Shown here: positions 42,459 through 51,025 of the stretch, in pieces
Numbering within the stretch: the first letter of the stretch is position 1
Layout of the letters: each line of letters starts with the position of its first letter
Assembly: GCF_014270065.1 (NCBI RefSeq)
Contig: NZ_JACNME010000001.1
Location: 558,001 to 622,000, forward strand
DNA length: 64,000 nucleotides
Source of the DNA: Quadrisphaera sp. RL12-1S
GTDB taxonomy: Bacteria; Actinomycetota; Actinomycetes; Actinomycetales; Quadrisphaeraceae
Reading direction: 5' to 3'
Program-made: the position numbers and the translations under genes
The notes under the pieces: generated by a model
Databases searched by the model: none
What the model was told of the DNA's origin: nothing
The model's input: only the letters and a program-made list of their open reading frames with translations

Positions 42459-43426
42459 TGGCCGTGCGCGAGGAGGACCTGGCGCGGCGCGAGCTCGTCG
42501 CGTCCATCGCGAGCATGTACTACCTGCAGGGGCTGGACCAGAACGCGATCGCCGCCGGCGTCGGCGTCTCCCGCTCCTCGGTGTCGCGCATGATCACCGA
42601 GGCGCGGCAGACGGGCATCGTGCAGATCACCGTGGAGCGCCCCCTCCCGCGCGACCACGACCTCGAGGAGCGGCTGGCCGCGGCCTTCCCCGGCTGCTCC
42701 GCGCTGGTGGTGGCCGACCCGGCGCAGGGGGTGCCCACCGCGGCCGTCGACAGGGTCGGCGCCCTCGCGGCGCGGTACCTGCAGGACCACCTGCCGGCCG
42801 GCGGCACGCTGGCGATCTCCTGGGGCGAGACGGTGGCGGCGGTGGCCGGCGCCCTGCCGGAGGACCCGTCCAGCCAGGCGCTGGTGGTGCAGATGATCGG
42901 CGCCTCCGGCACGTCCCGCCCCGCCATCGACGGGCCGGAGCTGGCGCAGACGTTCGCTCGGCGCCTCGGCGGCGTGCACCGCACCCTCAACGCCCCGCTG
43001 GTGGTGGACGACGCCGCCCTCGCCCAGGCCCTGCTGCGCCAGCCGCCGCTCGCGAGCGTGCTGTCCGCCGCCGCGACGGCGGACCTGGCCCTCATCGGCC
43101 TGGGGACGCTCGAGCCCGAGGGGTCCTCGCTCCTGCGGGCCGGCTACGTGGGCCGAGACGAGCTGGCCAGGTGCGCAGAGCTCGGGGTGGTGGGTGACGC
43201 CGCCGGCCACATGCTCGACGCCGCCGGTGCGGTGGTCCCCTCCGACCTGGGCGAGCGCATGGTCACCCTCGACGAGGCCTCGCTGCGCGGCATCCCGCGC
43301 GTGGTGGCGGTGGCCCTCGGGCGGTCCAAGGTCCGCATCATCCGGGCCTCCCTGCTCAGCGGGCTCGTCCACGTGCTCGTCTCCGACGCGGCGACGGTCC
43401 GCGCCGTCCTCGCTCAGCGCAGCTGA
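42458..43426 (+). CDS. SorC-family transcriptional regulator
   Basis: A 322-residue SorC/DeoR-type regulator. HTH near residues 28-50 (NAIAAGVGVSRSSVSRMITEAR), then a NagB-like sugar-phosphate-binding domain (GGTLAISWGETVAAV, LALIGLGTLEPEGS, GDAAGHMLDAAG, RVVAVALGRSKVRII). It should bind DNA until a sugar phosphate is made by the kinase next to it. The ATG shares its A with the kinase stop, so the two are co-translated. The matching dyads at 40826 and 50572 are likely targets. Confidence 0.88.
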   Translation: MAVREEDLARRELVASIASMYYLQGLDQNAIAAGVGVSRSSVSRMITEARQTGIVQITVERPLPRDHDLEERLAAAFPGCSALVVADPAQGVPTAAVDRVGALAARYLQDHLPAGGTLAISWGETVAAVAGALPEDPSSQALVVQMIGASGTSRPAIDGPELAQTFARRLGGVHRTLNAPLVVDDAALAQALLRQPPLASVLSAAATADLALIGLGTLEPEGSSLLRAGYVGRDELARCAELGVVGDAAGHMLDAAGAVVPSDLGERMVTLDEASLRGIPRVVAVALGRSKVRIIRASLLSGLVHVLVSDAATVRAVLAQRS

Positions 43427-43448
43427 GCACCACCAGAAGGGAACCGGC

Positions 43449-44492
43449 ATGAGAGCCGCCGTCTACGAGGGCTCGGGCCAGGTCGCCGTGCGCGACGTCG
43501 AGCTGCCCGTCCCGGGCGAGGGGGAGGTGCTCGTGCGCGTGGCCTCCAACACCATCTGCGGGACGGACCTCCGCATCGCCTCCGGCGCCAAGTCGAAGGG
43601 CGTGCGGGTGCCCGTCGTCCTCGGGCACGAGTCCGCGGGCGTGGTGGAGCGCGTCGGGCGCGGTGTGGACCGCGTGCGGGTGGGCGACCACGTGGGAGTG
43701 GCGCCGTCGGTGGTGTGCGGGACGTGCGACATGTGCCGCCGCGGTGCCGCCAACCTCTGCCGGACGGCCCAGGTGCTGGGGCACGACCTCGACGGCGGCC
43801 TCGCCGAGCACATGCTCGTCTCGGCCCGGGCGGTGGCGGGGGGCAACCTCGTGGTCGCCGCCCCCGAGGTCCCGTTCGAGCAGGTCTCCCTCGCCGAGCC
43901 GCTCTCGTGCGTCCTGCACGCCCAGAGGCTGTACCGCGTGGACGTGGACGACGTCGTCCTCGTGGTGGGCGGCGGGGCGATCGGCTTGATGCACGCCCAG
44001 CTGGCCCGCGTCGCGGGTGCCCGCACGGTGGTGGTCAGCGAGCCCGTGGCCTCCCGCAGGGCCCTGGCCACCCGGCTGGGCGTCGACGTGGTGGTGGACC
44101 CCGTCCACGAGGACCTGCCGGCGATCATGGCCGACCTCACCGACGGGGTCGGGGCGGACGTGGTGGTCCTGTGCATCGGGGTCCCCGCCCTGGTCGACCA
44201 GGCCCTGGCCGGGGCCCGCCACCGGGGTCGGGTGAACTTCTTCGCGGGGTTCCCCAAGGACCGCCTGTCCGAGGTCGACCCGAACCGCATCCACTACGGG
44301 GAGCTGACCGTGACCGGGAGCTCCAACTCCACGGTGGACGACCACCGCGCCGCCGTCCGCCTCGTGGAGCGCGGCCGGGTGGACGTCGGGTCGCTGGTCA
44401 CGCACTCCTTCGGCCTCGACGAGATCGACCAGGCGCTGGTCGCGGCCGCCTCCCCCGAGGCCGTGAAGGTGGTCGTGCGTCCCGGCTCCTGA
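43449..44492 (+). CDS. Zinc-binding polyol/alcohol dehydrogenase
   Basis: A 347-residue medium-chain dehydrogenase. Catalytic zinc residues in TICGTDLRIASG and GHESAG, a structural zinc lobe CGTCDMCRRGAANLC, and Rossmann motif VGGGAIG near residue 177. It is third in the kinase operon, 22 bp after sorC, with AGAAGGGAA upstream of the ATG. It probably oxidises a polyol to the ketose that the FGGY kinase phosphorylates, but could act on a phosphate ester. It ends just before a very strong terminator. Confidence 0.86.
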   Translation: MRAAVYEGSGQVAVRDVELPVPGEGEVLVRVASNTICGTDLRIASGAKSKGVRVPVVLGHESAGVVERVGRGVDRVRVGDHVGVAPSVVCGTCDMCRRGAANLCRTAQVLGHDLDGGLAEHMLVSARAVAGGNLVVAAPEVPFEQVSLAEPLSCVLHAQRLYRVDVDDVVLVVGGGAIGLMHAQLARVAGARTVVVSEPVASRRALATRLGVDVVVDPVHEDLPAIMADLTDGVGADVVVLCIGVPALVDQALAGARHRGRVNFFAGFPKDRLSEVDPNRIHYGELTVTGSSNSTVDDHRAAVRLVERGRVDVGSLVTHSFGLDEIDQALVAAASPEAVKVVVRPGS

Positions 44493-44509
44493 GGCCCCGG
44501 CGCTCTACC

Positions 44510-44568
44510 GGACGCGCGGAAGGGCCGGTGGGCTCCCGTCGGGAGCCCACCGGCCCTTCCGCGCGTCC
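44510..44568. terminator. 28-bp perfect bidirectional hairpin
   Basis: The arms 44510-44537 and 44541-44568 are perfect 28-bp complements with a 3-base GTC loop. It lies exactly between convergent genes (stops at 44492 and 44583). It is by far the longest perfect hairpin in the window. Confidence 0.85.
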
Positions 44569-44582
44569 GCCTCGGGCGGGCG

Positions 44583-45344
44583 TCAGATGACGCGGATGTT
44601 GCCCCCGTCGACCGGCACCTGCGCGCCGGTGGTGCGGGCGAACCGGTCGCTGAGCAGCGCGAGCACGGCGTCGCTGACGTCGCTGAGGCGCACGTCCACG
44701 CCGAGGAGGGTGTTGCGCTTGTACTGCTCGACGCTCATCCCGTAGCGCTTGGCGCTGGACGCCAGCGCCTCGTCGGTCCACAGGCCGGTGTTGAAGACGG
44801 CGTCGGGGTGGACGATGTTGACGCGGATGCCCCGGGGTGCCAGCTCCAGGGCCGCCACCCGGCCCAGCTGGGTCAGGCCGGCCTTGGCGGCCGAGTAGGC
44901 GGCGGCGCCCGGACCGGGCGCGGCGACGTTGCGCGAGCCGATGATGACGATCGAGCCGGGCCCGTCGCCCATGGCCGCGAGGACCTCCTTGAGCACCACC
45001 AGGTGGCTGGTGAGGTTCACCTCCAGGCTGCGCCGGAAGGTCTCCACCTCCAGGTCGACGATGTGCTGGCCGGCGGTGAAGATCCCCGCGTTGGACACCA
45101 GCAGGTCCACGCGTCCCACGGACGCGCGGAACGCCTCGACGGCGTCGTGCACCGCCCCCGCGTCCGTGACGTCGGTCCGCACACCGGTCCACCGGGGGTC
45201 CGCTGACGCCGTCGCGACGCCCTCGGCGAGGTCGAGCCCCAGCACCCGGGCGCCCTCGGCCATGAGCGCCTCGGAGACGGCCAGCCCGATGCCCCCGGCG
45301 GCGCCCGTGACCACGGCCGCGCGGCCGTCGAAGGTGCCGCTCAC
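44583..45344 (-). CDS. SDR resembling the C-terminal half of RhaD-type aldolase/dehydrogenases
   Basis: A 253-residue [11 protein letters not shown] near residue 13, SNAG in LLVSNAGIF, YxxxK as YSAAK near 151. The segment [20 protein letters not shown] then [14 protein letters not shown] is characteristic of the dehydrogenase half of bifunctional rhamnulose-phosphate aldolase/alcohol dehydrogenases. Here it is a separate gene, and its GTG overlaps the stop of an LsrF-like aldolase. So aldolase and dehydrogenase are paired as two proteins. It likely oxidises the aldehyde or ketose linked to the aldolase step. Confidence 0.82.
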   Translation of the reverse strand: MSGTFDGRAAVVTGAAGGIGLAVSEALMAEGARVLGLDLAEGVATASADPRWTGVRTDVTDAGAVHDAVEAFRASVGRVDLLVSNAGIFTAGQHIVDLEVETFRRSLEVNLTSHLVVLKEVLAAMGDGPGSIVIIGSRNVAAPGPGAAAYSAAKAGLTQLGRVAALELAPRGIRVNIVHPDAVFNTGLWTDEALASSAKRYGMSVEQYKRNTLLGVDVRLSDVSDAVLALLSDRFARTTGAQVPVDGGNIRVI

Positions 45345-46213
45345 GCGACGCCGTCGCGGTACAGGGCGTAGGCGTCCTCGACGGACGCGCCCTCGTGCAC
45401 GATGGCCGAGACGGCCTGGATCATGGCTGCGGGCTTGTCGCTCTGGAAGATGTTGCGGCCCATGTCCACGCCGAGGGCGCCCTCGGCGACGCAGTTCGCC
45501 GTCATCTGCAGGGCCTCGAGCTCGGGGAGCTTCTTGCCGCCCGCCACCACGATCGGCACGGGGCAGGAGGCGACGACGGAGCCGAAGCCCTCGGCCACGT
45601 AGTAGCACTTGACGATCTGCGCGCCCAGCTCGGCCATCATGCGCGTGGCCAGGCGGAAGTAGCGGGCGTCGCGGACCATGTCCTTGCCCACCGCGACCAC
45701 GGCCATGACCGGGATGCCCACCTGGTGGCCCTGGTCGACCAGGGTGGTGAGGTTCTTGATGGACTGCGTCTCGTTCTCGCTGCCGATGAACACCTGCACC
45801 GCCAGCGCGGACGCGTTGAGGCGCACGGCGTCCTCGATGCTCATCGCGAGCCGCTCGTCCGAGAGCTCGCGCAGCACGCTGGGGCCGCCGCTGGCGCGCA
45901 CCACCACGGGCTTGTCGGTGGCCGGGGTGACGGTGCTGCGGATGGCCCCGCGCGTGGCCATGAGGGCGTCGGCGTGCGGCAGCAGCGGCGGGATGGCCAG
46001 GTCGAGGCGCTCCAGGCCGGTGGTGGGGCCCTGGAAGTAGCCGTGGTCGACGGCGAGCATCACGGTGCGACCGCTGCTGGGCCGGAAGATCCGCGAGAGC
46101 CGGTTCTTCATGCCCCAGTCCAGCGAGGCGGCGCCCTTGAGGAAGAAGCCCTGGTCCTGGACGGGGACGTCCTCGAAGTAGTTCTTCGTGGGGGTCGAGT
46201 CTGCTTCCGGCAT
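45341..46213 (-). CDS. LsrF/DhnA-type class I aldolase or thiolase
   Basis: A 290-residue TIM-barrel enzyme strikingly like Lsr[20 protein letters not shown] near residue 25, [20 protein letters not shown] near 53, [17 protein letters not shown] and [15 protein letters not shown] near 255. The Schiff-base Lys is probably in [11 protein letters not shown]. LsrF handles phosphorylated autoinducer-2 products; other family members cleave sugar phosphates. With a FGGY kinase, a Gгu/Chv-type importer and no LsrK/LsrR/LsrG genes nearby, a general sugar-phosphate cleavage is as likely as AI-2 catabolism. The start ATG has CTCCTTGGGAGG nearby (complement). Confidence 0.86.
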   Translation of the reverse strand: MPEADSTPTKNYFEDVPVQDQGFFLKGAASLDWGMKNRLSRIFRPSSGRTVMLAVDHGYFQGPTTGLERLDLAIPPLLPHADALMATRGAIRSTVTPATDKPVVVRASGGPSVLRELSDERLAMSIEDAVRLNASALAVQVFIGSENETQSIKNLTTLVDQGHQVGIPVMAVVAVGKDMVRDARYFRLATRMMAELGAQIVKCYYVAEGFGSVVASCPVPIVVAGGKKLPELEALQMTANCVAEGALGVDMGRNIFQSDKPAAMIQAVSAIVHEGASVEDAYALYRDGVA

Positions 46214-46231
46214 GGTCTCTCCTTGGGAGGA

Positions 46232-46260
46232 TGTTCACGTCTGTGGGAATGCGTTCACAG
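46232..46260. promoter_or_regulatory. Direct repeat in the leader of the aldolase gene
   Basis: GTTCAC occurs at 46233-46238 and 46253-46258, 20 bp (two helix turns) apart, within TGTTCACG and CGTTCACAG. The repeats lie 20-47 bp upstream of the aldolase start. This fits binding of one regulator on one DNA face. The rest of the gap to the binding-protein gene (46261-46408) shows no other signal. Confidence 0.45.
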
Positions 46261-46408
46261 CATAGCGCTGCGGAGGCCCCCTCCGCGCCGTGCGCGAGGG
46301 GGCTGAGGGCGGGCTGCGAGCGAGATGCGAGCGGGCTCGGGCAGCAGGACGGGGGGCCGCAGCTCGCGCTGCGACCCCCCGCTCGCCGACGGGCGCCAGG
46401 GGCGCCGG

Positions 46409-47545
46409 TCAGCCCTGGCCGGTGGCGATGGGGCCGCGGACCGGGTCCTTGCCGTACACCTCGGCGAGGTTGGCCGAGGTCACGAGCGTGGGGTCGAGGA
46501 AGTCCGTGGGGATCTTCGTGACGCCGTTGTCGGACTCGCCGTTGGTGACGCTCACCTTCTGCCCCGCGGCGAGCTGCTTGACGATCTCCACCGAGGCGTC
46601 CACCTGCGACAGGGTCGGCTTGTCGATGGTGCTGTACTGCACGCCGTCCTTGATGAGCTTGATGCTCTCGGGGTCGGAGTCCTGGCCGGTCATCGGCGGC
46701 ACGGGCTTGCCGGCGTTGGTGATCGAGGTGATCAGCGCGCGGGCGATCGTGTCGTTGGGCGACAGGACACCGTCGAGGGTGGCGCCGGAGTAGTTGGCGG
46801 TGAGGATGGAGTCCATCCGGTTCTGCGCCGTCTTGGGGTCCCAGCCCTGGGTGGCGGCCTGCTGGAAGCTGACCTGGCCCGAGGGCACCTTGAGCGTGCC
46901 GTCGTCGATCTTGGGCTGCAGGACCTTCATCGCGCCCTCGAAGAAGATGCGGGCGTTGTTGTCGTCCGGGGAGCCCGCGAACAGCTCGACGTTGTAGGGA
47001 GCCGGGTGGCCGGCCTTGGCCTCGAGGCCCTGCAGCAGGCTCTGGCCCTGCAGCTCGCCCACCTTGTCGGGCTGGAACGTCACGAGGTAGTTCACGTCGG
47101 CCGAGTTGGTGATCATGCGGTCGTAGGAGATGACGGGGATGCCCGCCGCCTTCGCCTGCGCCAGCTGCGAGCCGAGCTGGGAGCCGTCGATCGGGCCGAT
47201 GATCAGCGCCTTGGCGCCGCGGGTGATGAGCGCGGAGATCTGGCTCTGCTGCTCGGCGACGCCGCTGTTGGCGAACTGGACCTGGCTCTCGAAGCCGGCC
47301 GCCTTGAGCTTCTCGGGGAAGAGGCGCTGGGCGTCCTCCCAGTTCTGGCTGGTCTTCTGCGGCAGGGAGACGCCGATGAGGCTTCCTGCGGCGAAGCCGC
47401 CGGCGGCCGCGCCGGCGCCGCTGCCGCTGCCGGTGGCGGTGGCGTCGGTGCCGGCCCGCTGGCTGCAGCCGGACACGGACAGGGCGAGGCCGACGGCGCC
47501 GACGGCGCCGAGGGTCAGGAACTTGCGGCGAGCGATGTTCATCAT
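46409..47545 (-). CDS. Sugar ABC transporter substrate-binding lipoprotein (ChvE-like)
   Basis: A 378-residue exported binding protein. Signal with RRKF then a hydrophobic core and lipobox SVSGC (Cys near residue 27). The mature part is a Peripla_BP_4 fold: IGVSLPQKTSQNWEDAQ, ALIIGPIDGSQLGSQL, IPVISYDRMI, VLSPNDTIARALI and MTGQDSDPESIKLIK. It resembles ChvE/MmsE-type multiple-monosaccharide binding proteins. It delivers sugar to the permease and ATPase encoded upstream. The gap to the permease gene is 99 bp, which may allow higher expression of this component. Confidence 0.88.
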   Translation of the reverse strand: MMNIARRKFLTLGAVGAVGLALSVSGCSQRAGTDATATGSGSGAGAAAGGFAAGSLIGVSLPQKTSQNWEDAQRLFPEKLKAAGFESQVQFANSGVAEQQSQISALITRGAKALIIGPIDGSQLGSQLAQAKAAGIPVISYDRMITNSADVNYLVTFQPDKVGELQGQSLLQGLEAKAGHPAPYNVELFAGSPDDNNARIFFEGAMKVLQPKIDDGTLKVPSGQVSFQQAATQGWDPKTAQNRMDSILTANYSGATLDGVLSPNDTIARALITSITNAGKPVPPMTGQDSDPESIKLIKDGVQYSTIDKPTLSQVDASVEIVKQLAAGQKVSVTNGESDNGVTKIPTDFLDPTLVTSANLAEVYGKDPVRGPIATGQG

Positions 47546-47644
47546 CGGAAGGCTGCCAATCTGTTCGGTGGGACGGGGGTGGGCAGCACCGAGCCACCCG
47601 ACGGACGACGTCCGGCGGACCGGTGTGTTCAGGAGGGGCTGGGG

Positions 47645-48979
47645 TCAGCTCCGGGTGGAGGACAGCGGCGGCTCGGCGGCGGGCTGCTGGGCCGGCGGCG
47701 GTCCGTCCTGGCCGGTGCGGGGGTCGCGGCGCAGCCCCCGCATGACGAGCCCGATGATCGACGGCTTGCCCTGGCTCTTGTTGTAGACGTCCAGGGCCAC
47801 CGCCAGCAGCAGCACCAGGCCCTTGATGACCTGGGTGATGTCGGCCTGCACCCCGAGCAGCTGCAGGCCGTTGTTGAGGACGGCGATGACCAGGCCCCCG
47901 ATGACGGAGGCGACCACGGTGCCGATGCCGCCCGAGACGGCGGCACCGCCGATGAAGACGGCCGCGATGGCGTCGAGCTCCCACCCGACGCCGTCGGCGG
48001 GCCCGGAGGAGGTGGAGCGGCCGATGAAGACGACCGCCGCCACGCCGGCGAGGAAGCCCATGTTGGTCATCACGAAGAAGTTGACCCGGCGCACGTTGAC
48101 GCCGGTGAGCACCGCTGCGGCGCGGTTGCCGCCGACGGCGTAGATGTGCCGGCCGAGCGGGGTCTTGGCGGCGACGAAGGCGTACACCACCACGAGGAGC
48201 AGCAGGACGATGCCGGCGATCGGGAACGAGCGGCCCACCGGCGCGGAGGCGAAGAGGTAGGTCGCGACCAGGATCGCCGCACCGAGCAGCACCAGCTTGG
48301 CGATGACCGCGCCGACGGGGCCCGCGGGGGCGCCCAGGCGCAGGGCGTTGCGCCGCTTGCGCAGCTCCACGAAGACCAGCAGCGCCAGGCCCAGCAGGCC
48401 CAGCAGCACGGTGAGGTTGTTGAAGCCCGTGTTCGGGCCCACCTCGGGCAGCGACGCCGTGCCGAAGTAGATGATCTGCTGCGGGACGGGGATGGTGGTC
48501 GACTGCCCGAGCACCTGGTTCAGCCCTCGGAAGAGGAGCATGCCCGCGAGCGTGACGATGAACGCCGGGATCCCGACCACGGCGACCCAGAACCCCTGCC
48601 AGGCCCCGACGAGGATCGCGACCGCCAGCCCCAGCAGGATCGCGAGGTACGGCGGCACGCCGCCGTCCTGGATGAGCTTGGCGACGACGACGCCCACGAA
48701 GGCGGCCACGGAGCCGACGGACAGGTCGATGTGACCGGCGATGATCACCAGGACCATGCCCACGGCCAGGATGAGCACGTAGGCGTTGCCCTGGATGATG
48801 TTGATGATGTTGCCGGGGGTCAGGGCGACGCCCGTCTGCACCTGGAAGAACAGCAGGAGCAGCACCAGGGCGATCACCATGCCGAACTGGCGCAGGTTGC
48901 TGCTGACCAGCTCCCCGATCTGCCGGGCCCGGCTCGGGGCGCCTCCTGAGGTGCGCGCTGCGCTGGTGGACGTGCTCAT
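47645..48979 (-). CDS. Sugar ABC transporter permease (GguB/MmsB-like)
   Basis: A 444-residue membrane protein of the ribose/xylose-type permease family, with about 10-12 helices. Conserved motifs: AGHIDLSVGSVAAF near residue 88, GIPAFIVTLAGMLLFRGL near 145, and GRHIYAVGGNRAAA near 285 with the GGAAVSGGIGTVV loop near 355. A Pro-rich cytosolic tail ends the protein. It forms the channel for a monosaccharide importer. Its ATG overlaps the ATPase stop by 4 bp. Confidence 0.9.
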   Translation of the reverse strand: MSTSTSAARTSGGAPSRARQIGELVSSNLRQFGMVIALVLLLLFFQVQTGVALTPGNIINIIQGNAYVLILAVGMVLVIIAGHIDLSVGSVAAFVGVVVAKLIQDGGVPPYLAILLGLAVAILVGAWQGFWVAVVGIPAFIVTLAGMLLFRGLNQVLGQSTTIPVPQQIIYFGTASLPEVGPNTGFNNLTVLLGLLGLALLVFVELRKRRNALRLGAPAGPVGAVIAKLVLLGAAILVATYLFASAPVGRSFPIAGIVLLLLVVVYAFVAAKTPLGRHIYAVGGNRAAAVLTGVNVRRVNFFVMTNMGFLAGVAAVVFIGRSTSSGPADGVGWELDAIAAVFIGGAAVSGGIGTVVASVIGGLVIAVLNNGLQLLGVQADITQVIKGLVLLLAVALDVYNKSQGKPSIIGLVMRGLRRDPRTGQDGPPPAQQPAAEPPLSSTRS

Positions 48980-50547
48980 CGGACGGCCTTCCGCTCCAGG
49001 GTCATGAGCCTGAGCAGGCTCTCTTGGTCCGCTTCGTCGCGGTCGAGGACGCCGGAGATGCGCCCCTCGTTGATGGTGTAGATCCGGTCGGACAGACCGA
49101 GGAGCTCGGGGAGCTCGGAGGAGATGAGGATGACCCCTCGTCCCGAGGCGGCGATCTTCTGGATCACCCCGTAGATCTCGTACTTCGCGCCGACGTCGAT
49201 CCCGCGCGTGGGCTCGTCCAGGATCAGCAGCTCCGGGGTGGTGAAGAGCCACTTGGCCAGCACGACCTTCTGCTGGTTGCCGCCGGACAGCTGCCGGACC
49301 CCCTGCAGGACGCTGGTCGACTTGGTGCGGAGCTCCTTGCGGTACCCCTCCGCGGCGACGAAGGACCTGCTGTCGTCGATGACGCCACCGCGGGAGACCT
49401 TCTTGAGCGCCGCCGAGATGGTCGTCTCGCCGATCGAGTCGAGCAGGTTGAGCCCGAGGGTCTTGCGGTCCTCGGAGACGTAGGCCATGCCCGCGTCGAT
49501 GGCCTGCTTGACGTTCTTCGGGGCGATCTCGCGGCCGTCCAGCGTGATGGTCCCGGAGACCCACTGGCCGTACGAGCGGCCGAAGAGGCTGCGGGCCAGC
49601 TCGGTGCGCCCCGCGCCGACCAGACCGGCGAAGCCGACGATCTCGCCCCGCCGGACGAAGAAGCTCTCGTCGTCGCAGACCAGCCGCTCGGGGACCTCGG
49701 GGTGGCGGACGGTCCAGTTCTTGACCTCGAAGTACGTCTCCCCGATCGAGGGCGTGTACTCGGGGAAGCGGTGGTCGAGGGTGCGGCCGACCATCGCGCG
49801 GATGATGCGGTCCTCGTTGATGCCCTCGACGCGGACGTCGATGGTCTCGATGGTCTGGCCGTCGCGGATGATCGTGACGGCGTCGGCCACGCGCTCGATC
49901 TCGTTGAGCTTGTGGGAGATGATGATGCAGGTCAGACCCCGCTCGCGGAACTGCAGGATGAGGTCCAGCAGGTGCTGGGAGTCGCTCTCGTTGAGGGCCG
50001 CGGTGGGCTCGTCGAGGATGAGCAGCTTGGCGTTCTTGTGGAGCGCCTTGGCGATCTCCACCAGCTGCTGCTTGCCGACCCCGAGGTTCTTGATCGGGGT
50101 CGAGGGGTCCTCGCGCAGGCCCACCTGGTCGAGCAGGCGCACGGCCGTCGCGTAGGCCTCGTTCCAGTCGATCACACCGCGCCGGGTCCGCTCGCTGCCG
50201 AGGAAGAGGTTCTCCATCACCGACAGCTCGGGGATCATCGCGAGCTCCTGGTGGATGATCGCGATGCCGGCCTGCTCGCTGTGCTTGATGTCGGGGAACC
50301 GGCACTCCTGCCCGTCGAGGAAGATCTGCCCCTCGAACGTGCCGTGCGGCTCCACGGCCGACAGGACCTTCATCAGCGTGGACTTGCCGGCCCCGTTCTC
50401 GCCGCAGATGGCGTGGATGTCACCCCGCCGCACCGTGAGCGAGACGTCCTTGAGCGCGGTGACGCCGGCGTAGCGCTTGATGATGTGCCGCATCTCGAGC
50501 AGGGGCGGCGCTGACGCCTCTTCCTGCGCGGCAGGACGTGATGCCAT
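48976..50547 (-). CDS. Sugar ABC transporter ATPase (GguA/MmsA-like, two domains)
   Basis: A 523-residue protein with two nucleotide-binding domains. Domain 1: Walker A GENGAGKST near residue 47, signature LGVGKQQLVEI, Walker B LLILDEPTAAL. Domain 2: GLVGAGRTE (degenerate Walker A), signature LSGGNQQKVVLAKWL and LLILDEPTRGID. This is the normal arrangement in ribose/xylose/multiple-sugar importers. ATG 50547 is chosen because GGGAG lies 8 bases before it; ATG 50568 lies inside the operator flank with no ribosome site. First gene of the importer operon. Confidence 0.9.
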   Translation of the reverse strand: MASRPAAQEEASAPPLLEMRHIIKRYAGVTALKDVSLTVRRGDIHAICGENGAGKSTLMKVLSAVEPHGTFEGQIFLDGQECRFPDIKHSEQAGIAIIHQELAMIPELSVMENLFLGSERTRRGVIDWNEAYATAVRLLDQVGLREDPSTPIKNLGVGKQQLVEIAKALHKNAKLLILDEPTAALNESDSQHLLDLILQFRERGLTCIIISHKLNEIERVADAVTIIRDGQTIETIDVRVEGINEDRIIRAMVGRTLDHRFPEYTPSIGETYFEVKNWTVRHPEVPERLVCDDESFFVRRGEIVGFAGLVGAGRTELARSLFGRSYGQWVSGTITLDGREIAPKNVKQAIDAGMAYVSEDRKTLGLNLLDSIGETTISAALKKVSRGGVIDDSRSFVAAEGYRKELRTKSTSVLQGVRQLSGGNQQKVVLAKWLFTTPELLILDEPTRGIDVGAKYEIYGVIQKIAASGRGVILISSELPELLGLSDRIYTINEGRISGVLDRDEADQESLLRLMTLERKAVR

Positions 50548-50571
50548 CGTCGGCACTCCCATCGTCATTGA

Positions 50572-50606
50572 TGCACATCCGTGCAAGCGCGTGCACGGAT
50601 GTTGCA
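50572..50606. promoter_or_regulatory. SorC-type operator before the sugar importer
   Basis: CATCCGTGCA (50576-50585) and TGCACGGATG (50592-50601) are perfect 10-bp arms with a 6-bp spacer; the wider arms TGCACATCCGTGCA and TGCACGGATGTTGCA match apart from one extra base. It lies 25 bp upstream of the ATPase start. The core GCACATCCGTGC matches the kinase operator at 40828 at 11 of 12 positions. Confidence 0.68.
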
Positions 50607-50659
50607 GGTTAACACCAGGTGGGCGCGACTCGGAGGAGCCGCGGGTAACGATCTGCCTG

Positions 50660-51025
50660 TCAGTGGCCGCGGTGGGCGGTGCGGTGCCGCGCCGGCGGGG
50701 CGCCGGTCTCCCGCACGAAGCGGCTGCGGAAGCTGGAGGAGGTGCCCATGCCGCACACCCGCGCGATCGAGCGCGGCTCCAGGTCGGTCTGCTCCAGCAG
50801 GTCCTTGGCCCGCTCGAGCCGCGCCAGGGTCAGCCAGCGGAACGGCGGCAGACCGGTCTCGTCGCGCCACCGGCGCGCCAGGGTCTGCGGGTGCAGGCGC
50901 GCGTGGGAGGCGAGGTCGGCGACGGAGAGGGGCGAGTCCAGGTTCTCCAGCGCCCAGTCGCGCGTGCGCTGCAGGCCCGACCCCCCGCGGGTCCCCGCTC
51001 TGGTGGCCGTGCGGGCGGCCGTCAC
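50660..51025 (-). CDS. Stand-alone AraC-type HTH protein
   Basis: A 121-residue protein made almost only of the double helix-turn-helix AraC domain: LSVADLASHARLHPQTLARRW (first HTH, about 40-60) and RSIARVCGMGTSSSFRSRFVRETG (second, about 88-112). No ligand domain is present, as in MarA/SoxS or an isolated GlxA C-terminus. The GTG overlaps the zinc dehydrogenase stop (GTGA). It might be a small activator regulated by its own amount, or a trimmed remnant of a longer AraC/GlxA-like regulator. Confidence 0.8.
   Translation of the reverse strand: MTAARTATRAGTRGGSGLQRTRDWALENLDSPLSVADLASHARLHPQTLARRWRDETGLPPFRWLTLARLERAKDLLEQTDLEPRSIARVCGMGTSSSFRSRFVRETGAPPARHRTAHRGH

Noticed and set aside
46325-48949. 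874-codon plus-strand open frame
   Set aside because: It is antisense to the binding-protein and permease genes; low-complexity Gly/Glu/His content and no ribosome site.
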